Shown here piece after piece: positions 5,911 through 7,394 of a stretch of 7,394 nucleotides of DNA. Made by a program: the position numbers and the translations under genes. This DNA is from Pseudomonadota bacterium (lineage in GTDB: Bacteria; Pseudomonadota; Gammaproteobacteria; Pseudomonadales; Pseudohongiellaceae): NCBI GenBank assembly GCA_022563075.1, contig JADFOC010000125.1, forward strand, positions 1 through 7,394, in the 5' to 3' direction. The notes beneath the pieces are model-generated. The model was not told where the DNA came from. It did not search any database and saw nothing but the letters and a program-made list of their open reading frames with translations. Positions within the stretch are counted from its first letter, which is position 1, and each line of letters begins with the position of its first letter.

Positions 5911-6864
5911 ATGAGCAAACTACCTAAGTTTATAACAGTCATCATATTTGGAGGCTGGTTAATGTATTCAGCTGGTGTCGCGCTTGGGCAGGCGGGGCCG
6001 TTTGATGGAGTCGAGCTATCTATTGAGCACGTCGCCGGAAACGTCTACATGGTGCAGAGGCCAGGTGGGGGCGGCAACATTGGTGTTCTGATTGGACCCG
6101 AAGGCGTTCTTCTGGTCGATTCTCTGTTCGCGCCGCTGTCGGACAAACTGGTCGCGGCGGTGAAAGAAGTGTCCGATAGCGAGATCCGATTTTTAATCAA
6201 TACCCACATTCATGGTGACCACGTTGGCGGCAACGAGAACCTTGCTGAGATGGGCGTGTTGATCTTCGCGCATGACAACACCCGGCTTCGCTTTCTGGAA
6301 GAGAGAAGCCGTTTTCCAAGACGTGGCGGCAGTTTCATGCCCCAACCGCCAGAAGCAGGGCGACCAGTGGTGACGTACAACGACACGATCAGCTTTCACC
6401 TTAACGGCGAAGAAGTTCGAGCCTTTCTGGCCCCACCTTCTCACACCGATGGTGATACGTTTGTCTATTTTCCTAATGCAGACGTGCTTCATCTTGGTGA
6501 TGTGTTCCGGACCACCAGCTACCCGATAATAGATCTGTACAACGGCGGCACATTGAGGGGAACTATCGCTGCACTCGATCAAGCGATTGAAATGGCTGGC
6601 CCAGATACGAAAGTCATTCCGGGTCATGGTCTCAGCATTGTCGGTCGTAAAGAGATGCAGGAGTTTCTCGCGATGATCCTCGATGTTCGCGACCAGGTTT
6701 TAGTCATGATTACAGACGGGATGAAGCTTGATGAGGTGATGGCTGCGCGACCGACCGCGGCCTACGACGCCCAATGGGGTCAGGAAGCAGGCTGGACCGC
6801 CGACGATTTCGTACCCATCGTGTATTACCAACTCGGCGGGTCAGGACGCTTGGCCGACAGGTAG
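5911..6864 (+). CDS. Secreted metallo-beta-lactamase-fold hydrolase
   Basis: This 317-residue protein is an exported zinc hydrolase of the metallo-beta-lactamase superfamily. A basic start (MSKLPK) and a hydrophobic stretch at about residues 8-25 form a signal peptide ending near ALGQA. The metal site is complete: HIHGDH at 99-104 (His99, His101, Asp103, His104), His178 in PPSHTDGD, the bridging Asp197 in HLGDVF and His239 in PGHG. The bridging Asp is typical of glyoxalase II-like, lactonase-like and SoxH/cyclase-type members, and differs from the Cys of B1 beta-lactamases. A role as a true beta-lactamase is therefore not supported. The ATG at 5911 has AAGAAGAG (5895-5902) eight bases upstream and gives a good leader. 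The upstream ATG at 5854 adds 19 charged residues and is less likely. The substrate is unknown. The upstream neighbour is another secreted hydrolase. Confidence 0.88.
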   Translation: MSKLPKFITVIIFGGWLMYSAGVALGQAGPFDGVELSIEHVAGNVYMVQRPGGGGNIGVLIGPEGVLLVDSLFAPLSDKLVAAVKEVSDSEIRFLINTHIHGDHVGGNENLAEMGVLIFAHDNTRLRFLEERSRFPRRGGSFMPQPPEAGRPVVTYNDTISFHLNGEEVRAFLAPPSHTDGDTFVYFPNADVLHLGDVFRTTSYPIIDLYNGGTLRGTIAALDQAIEMAGPDTKVIPGHGLSIVGRKEMQEFLAMILDVRDQVLVMITDGMKLDEVMAARPTAAYDAQWGQEAGWTADDFVPIVYYQLGGSGRLADR

Positions 6865-6876
6865 CCGCTACTTCGC

Positions 6877-6897
6877 GTTTCACCTAAGCGTGAAATT
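6877..6897 (+). terminator. Candidate weak terminator after the MBL gene
   Basis: TTTCAC (6878-6883) pairs perfectly with GTGAAA (6890-6895) around a six-base loop, with a possible extra G-T pair. It begins 13 bases after the MBL stop codon. The following sequence is AT-rich but has no solid T-run, so termination is plausible, not certain. Confidence 0.35.
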
Positions 6898-6937
6898 ATG
6901 AAATTGACGTCACTCTGCTAACACTGTAATTTTTGGT

Positions 6938-6962
6938 AGACCGCTACTGGCCGAAAGCGGAC
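6938..6962 (+). repeat. Hairpin repeat with CCGCTACTGGCC motif, copy 2
   Basis: CCGCT (6941-6945) pairs with AGCGG (6956-6960) around the ten-base loop ACTGGCCGAA. The 12-base core CCGCTACTGGCC matches 5782-5793 exactly, in the same orientation and with the same loop length. The two copies bracket the MBL gene. It resembles short dispersed intergenic repeats that give spurious reading frames such as RYWPKAD in related bacteria. That last point is recollection, not a search. Confidence 0.65.
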
Positions 6963-7214
6963 CTCTTCATAGCTGAAATTCAAACCCAATTAAACACGAC
7001 TATGCAGAGGGCGAATGAAGCGTCAGGTTGGTCAATGTCTCGGTGTTTTAAGGAGATTCCCGAGGGTTTTCGGAGCAAGCAGGAAGGTTGTTCATGGCAA
7101 ACAAGGCGTGGACTTAAATAGAGATAGCTTTTATTCTTCATACTCCCGACAGTTCAGGAGCGGCTTATAGCAGAGGCTCCCGCATGCACTGCGGATAAGT
7201 TGAGAAAGTACCAA

Positions 7215-7394
7215 ATGAACCAATTAAGTTGCCTATTACTTGCGCTTGCGCTGATGCCTGCCGTTTCCCTGGCGGACACAATGAATCAGGAAATTGATTA
7301 CCTGATTGGTTCGGTTGGCAGAAATGGCTGTACCTTCATTCGCAATGACAGGCAGTACTCGGGCAGAGATGCCCGGGAACACCTGCGATCGAAG
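7215..7394 (+). CDS. DUF5329 (YfeK-like) exported protein, 3' part missing
   Basis: The first 60 codons are present and the frame runs off the window. A short leader with a hydrophobic core at about residues 6-19 ends in SLA, giving likely cleavage near residue 20 and export to the periplasm. The mature part carries EIDYLIGSVGRNGC, then FIRNDRQYSG and AREHLRSK. This order matches the DUF5329 pattern seen in E. coli YfeK (Glu-Ile, a Gly-Cys pair, an Arg-Asn pair and a His-Leu near a Lys). The biochemical role of the family is not established. The start at 7215 is chosen for the leader; the ribosome site GAGAAAG (7202-7208) is weak. The family is normally about 120 residues, so roughly half is visible. 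Confidence 0.8.
   Translation, partial: MNQLSCLLLALALMPAVSLADTMNQEIDYLIGSVGRNGCTFIRNDRQYSGRDAREHLRSK

Larger units (their letters stand above)
6865..7214. other. 350-base gene-free spacer
   Basis: The spacer holds a hairpin just after the MBL stop and the second CCGCTACTGGCC motif, both listed separately. The frame at 6933-7121 begins inside that hairpin motif and has no recognisable protein family, so I do not call it a gene. A weak purine-rich stretch GAGAAAG (7202-7208) may serve as ribosome site for the next gene. No convincing promoter is visible. Confidence 0.5.

Noticed and set aside
5911..6864. Antibiotic-resistance metallo-beta-lactamase
   Set aside because: The bridging Asp at LGDVF and the overall motif order fit glyoxalase II/lactonase-like members. 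Fold membership alone does not indicate beta-lactam hydrolysis.
6933..7121. 62-residue frame starting in the second hairpin repeat
   Set aside because: The beginning is translated repeat, and the rest shows no family features.

Overview
The window looks like a chromosomal stretch of a Gram-negative, probably gammaproteobacterial (perhaps marine) organism. The evidence is three secreted or periplasmic proteins with Sec-type leaders, a DUF5329-type periplasmic protein, a long RAYT-type transposase with its own repeats, and a base composition near half G+C by eye. No rRNA, tRNA or CRISPR array is visible. The taxonomic call is an inference.

Layout: (1) 43-2650 is a tight two-gene ABC-2-type operon: an ATPase (43-948) and, one base later, a large polytopic membrane protein (950-2650). 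(2) 2883 to about 4294 is a REP-associated tyrosine transposase (RAYT) unit. It holds an HUH/Y1 transposase (2987-3973), a short inverted repeat with the core TGGACACCCACA on the left, and its complement on the right carried within two near-identical 98-nt tandem repeats (period 113). (3) 4310-4608 has no convincing gene but can form several stems and ends in a terminator-like hairpin at 4519-4542. (4) 4609-5619 is a secreted paraoxonase/SMP-30-like beta-propeller that keeps the PON catalytic calcium ligands and His dyad. (5) 5911-6864 is a secreted metallo-beta-lactamase-fold hydrolase with a complete dinuclear zinc site. It is flanked on both sides by a same-orientation hairpin motif sharing CCGCTACTGGCC. 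(6) 7215-7394 is the start of a DUF5329 (YfeK-like) exported protein that runs off the window.

How the genes work together: the ATPase and the membrane protein should form one exporter or membrane-remodelling complex of unknown substrate. The two adjacent secreted hydrolases both belong to folds that include lactonases, so they could act on lactones or related esters outside the cytoplasm. They have separate intergenic regions and nothing proves a shared pathway. The RAYT unit sits between the ABC operon and the hydrolases and may have brought or shaped the repeat-rich spacer. I see no clear new defence or biosynthetic system. The most unusual parts are the RAYT repeat architecture, the structured leader before the paraoxonase-like gene, and the repeated hairpins around the MBL gene.
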